NCBI GenBank assembly: GCA_903879825.1
Contig: CAIRND010000548.1
Coordinates: 1 to 6,921, forward strand
Length of the DNA: 6,921 nucleotides
Origin: an uncultured Geobacteraceae bacterium
GTDB taxonomy: Bacteria; Desulfobacterota; Desulfuromonadia; Geobacterales; Pseudopelobacteraceae
Direction of reading: 5' to 3'
This document shows, piece by piece, positions 5,070 through 6,921 of this stretch (its first letter is position 1; each line of letters opens with the position of its first letter). Under the pieces are notes generated by a model that worked only from the letters and a program-made list of their open reading frames with translations, had not been told where the DNA came from and did no database searches. The position numbers and the translations under genes were made by a program.

Positions 5070-5858
5070 ATGAGTACCGACCTAACTATTCGCGAAACGC
5101 TCCCTGCGCTTGTTGCCTGTTATCAACGGGCAGAAGCTGAAGTTCGCCAAGCATATGATCTGTTGGAGGCTGCGGAAAAGCGTCTGCAAACCGGCTTTAT
5201 GGATCTCGGGTGCAATTGCTTCAGCACCAATCCACGGGACTATTGCAAAGTGGGCTCACAGGCCGCTGATCTGGTTATGGAAACAATAAAAACTGAGGCC
5301 TGGCGAGTGCTGGTAGAGAGAATGGAACTTAGACGAGTACTTTCGGTAAAACGCCGAAGGGAGCTGGATACTCAACTCCAGAATGGTGAAAAGCTTCCAG
5401 ATATTACGGAAGATAATATTGTGGGTATGTTGCAGGACAATCTTGCCAGCATCGACATATACATGAAGGAGGCAATTCATGAGGTGTTTGACTTCCTTCG
5501 CCCGCTCGGTTCTGTATTAAAGGTTAACTCAGAATATGAACTGGGAAAACGTGTGATTCTGAGGCATGCAGTAACTCCCGGCTACATAAAAGGAACCTTT
5601 CAAGTTGCATACCGGCACGAGCCAGAATTGACTGCATTGGACAATGTGTTCTCAATATGTGACGGGAAAGGGACTATTAAAACCTACAGGGGACCTCTTT
5701 GTGACGGGATTTCAGAAAGTAAGGATGGTATGGGGGCTACAGAGTATTTTCGGTTCCGATGCTGCCAGAATGGAAATCTTCATTTAGAATTCATGCGCCT
5801 CGATCTTGTGACCTTTTTAAATGCTACGGCTGGTGGCTACAGGCTGAAAGGAATGTAG
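5070..5858 (+). CDS. DUF4942 domain-containing protein
   Basis: A 262-residue soluble protein. The N-terminal ~45 residues are helical and coiled-coil-like (ACYQRAEAEVRQAYDLLEAAEKRL). From about residue 75 onward it matches the DUF4942 pattern as remembered: EVFDFLRP (138-145), NSEYELGKRVILR (153-165), LDNVFSICDGKG (190-201), and the characteristic end YFRFRCCQNGNLHLEF (226-241) with RLDLV. The biochemical role of DUF4942 is unknown; such genes are common on plasmids, prophages and integrative elements, sometimes fused or adjacent to methyltransferases, and no methyltransferase motif is seen here. The ATG at 5070 starts MSTDLTIRETLPAL. AGGAG at 5052-5056 is 13 nt upstream, longer than normal, so translation may be weak. 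The gene stands alone, with spacers of 185 and 213 bp. Confidence 0.85.
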   Translation: MSTDLTIRETLPALVACYQRAEAEVRQAYDLLEAAEKRLQTGFMDLGCNCFSTNPRDYCKVGSQAADLVMETIKTEAWRVLVERMELRRVLSVKRRRELDTQLQNGEKLPDITEDNIVGMLQDNLASIDIYMKEAIHEVFDFLRPLGSVLKVNSEYELGKRVILRHAVTPGYIKGTFQVAYRHEPELTALDNVFSICDGKGTIKTYRGPLCDGISESKDGMGATEYFRFRCCQNGNLHLEFMRLDLVTFLNATAGGYRLKGM

Positions 5859-6071
5859 CTTATTTGTAAATAGTTCAGACAAGCGGCAGAGCAAGAAATG
5901 GCATCAAGTTCTTCGTCTTGCCGGCTTTCATAAGTCCCGACTCAGCGATCTGGCGATTCATTTATATTCAGCTTTACGTTTTGATACCATTCGACGCCCA
6001 CTTTTCAGGCAATCCCAGAGAGTTGTTTGATGGCGAAGCCTGAGGTGACTGGGGGTCGCAATATTTTATGA
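5859..6071. other. Intergenic stretch between convergent DUF4942 and ftsW remnant
   Basis: No gene was supported. A 28-codon ATG frame on the minus strand (5961-5875; MNRQIAESGLMKAGKTKN) has no ribosome site and is not recognised. A small hairpin, GGC-GAA-GCC (6033-6041), sits inside a longer dyad, CCCAG (6014-6018) and CTGGG (6049-6053). Neither has the T-run of a terminator. Confidence 0.35.
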
Positions 6072-6794
6072 TCATACTTTTTTCGACGAGATGTTAAGCA
6101 GTATGCCTACTGCAAACATTGAAATCACCAGAGAGCTACCGCCATAACTGATAAAAGGAAGGGCAAGACCTTTCGTCGGCATCATGCCGGTTACAACGGC
6201 CATATTGAAAGTTGACTCGACACCAAGAAGAACGGCGATCCCCAGAGCAAGAAAGCGCCCAAAGGTGTCCTTCGTTTCAGCAGCGACTCGAAATGATTTC
6301 ATAATGAGCAAAAAGAATAATCCTATAGTTACTATGATACCAATAAACCCCAGCTCTTCTCCAATTACTGCGAGTATAAAGTCCGTATGCGCTTCTGGAA
6401 GGTAAAACAGTTTCTGTTTTCCCTGTCCAAGACCTTGCCCGAACAAACCACCAGATCCAAGCGCCATCAAAGACTGTGTTATCTGATATCCGGTGTTTTG
6501 TGGGTCAAGCTCAGGATGCAGGAAAGCAGTAATGCGCTTCCTACGGTAGGCGACATTCATCACGAGATAGTAACGAAATGGAAGAGAAAGCAAGATGACT
6601 TACAGAATGTAACTAAGGCGTGTCCCAGCGGCAAAAAGCATGATGAAAGCGACTAGGAACAGCGTAGCCGCTGAGCCAAGGTCCGGTTGCTGCAGCAGCA
6701 GAGCGAGCAACACCATCAGGGTGATCATATAGGAGAGAAAGCCTGCCCCGAATGACTTGATTTTATCATGCTTCCTGTCGAGTGAGAATCCCAA
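6072..6794 (-). pseudogene. ftsW: ftsW pseudogene: 5'-truncated and interrupted by a stop codon
   Basis: This is the C-terminal two thirds of FtsW, the SEDS-family septal peptidoglycan glycosyltransferase of the inner membrane. Segment 1 (6794-6600) carries SLDRKHDKIKSFG, a membrane helix, QQPDLGSAATLF and FAAGTRLSYIL. Segment 2 (from 6599) carries MNVAYRRKRITAFL, the loop DPQNTGYQITQ, GLFGQGLGQGKQKLFYLPEAH with the TDF catalytic region, three further helices and the signature PTKGLALPFISYGGSS. Both segments lie in the same frame, split by a single TAA (complement of 6600-6602). It falls in a conserved position and could arise from a Ser TCA by one change. About 130 N-terminal residues are absent; homology starts near 6794 and a TAG lies just upstream in frame. 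The C-terminus looks intact. A working ftsW presumably exists elsewhere in the genome. Confidence 0.85.
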
Positions 6795-6806
6795 TCTGCC
6801 GTGACA

Positions 6807-6908
6807 ACACCTCTAAAAAATGGTTGCCGGGAAAAAAATGGCAATCGGCTCCAGGGCCCGTAAAAGCTAGCTTTGAAATATGGAGAAATTGGCTCGAAAA
6901 AGAGGTGT
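6807..6908. repeat. Inverted repeat beside the truncated end of ftsW
   Basis: ACACCTCT (6807-6814) is inverted as AGAGGTGT (6901-6908), with 86 bp between. The inner DNA contains a perfect 12-bp palindrome, AAAGCTAGCTTT (6863-6874), and GGGCCC (6854-6859). It starts 13 bp beyond the last FtsW-like codon, so it may mark the edge of the event that truncated the gene. The interval 6795-6921 has no recognised gene. Confidence 0.35.
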
Positions 6909-6921
6909 GACAAAACGTGAC

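Noticed and set aside
5875..5961. 28-codon minus-strand frame starting MNRQIAESG
   Set aside because: There is no ribosome-binding site, it is very short, and no homology was recognised.
6600..6602. Stop-codon recoding in ftsW
   Set aside because: There is no sign of a recoding element, and the gene also lacks its 5' third, so simple decay explains the TAA.
6725..6913. Minus-strand reading frame of 62 codons upstream of the ftsW remnant
   Set aside because: It is out of frame with ftsW, overlaps segment 1, and shows no FtsW-like or other recognisable sequence.

Overview
The window looks like a piece of a deltaproteobacterial (Geobacter/Desulfuromonadales-like) chromosome. That placement is inferred from the flavour of the 6-phosphofructokinase tail, the cupin and the FtsW remnant, not from a database search. 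The left end is ordinary housekeeping DNA. The middle and right are accessory DNA carrying toxin-type genes, gene fragments and one phage/plasmid-type gene.

Layout, left to right. (1) The 3' end of a + strand 6-phosphofructokinase gene (to 211) runs off the left edge. (2) A 181-bp spacer holds two good Shine-Dalgarno sequences with no convincing gene. (3) A complete DUF985 cupin gene lies at 393-905. (4) A 215-bp spacer holds one long-stem hairpin. (5) A minus-strand hipBA operon (2708 to 1121) encodes a Xre-type antitoxin/repressor followed, with an 8-nt overlap, by a HipA-family Ser/Thr kinase. (6) A 307-bp AT-rich divergent intergenic region carries back-to-back promoters and several dyads. 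(7) A complete + strand Fic-family AMP-transferase gene (3016-4230) with its own inhibitory motif is followed by a small terminator-like hairpin. (8) At 4345-4884 two gene fragments meet head to head. One is the C-terminal end of a second, different Fic protein on the minus strand. The other is an unrecognised + strand gene that lacks a normal start. (9) A complete DUF4942 gene lies at 5070-5858. (10) An ftsW pseudogene on the minus strand (6794-6072) has lost its first third and carries an in-frame TAA.

How the parts may work together: HipA (kinase) and Fic (AMP-transferase) are both enzymes that shut down a cellular target by modifying it. Here they are fired divergently from one short control region. 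HipB should repress hipBA. Whether it, or the dyad on the fic promoter, links the two genes is inference. The Fic and ftsW fragments and the lone DUF4942 gene point to repeated insertion and deletion in this stretch. No RNA gene, CRISPR array, intact insertion sequence or integrase was seen.
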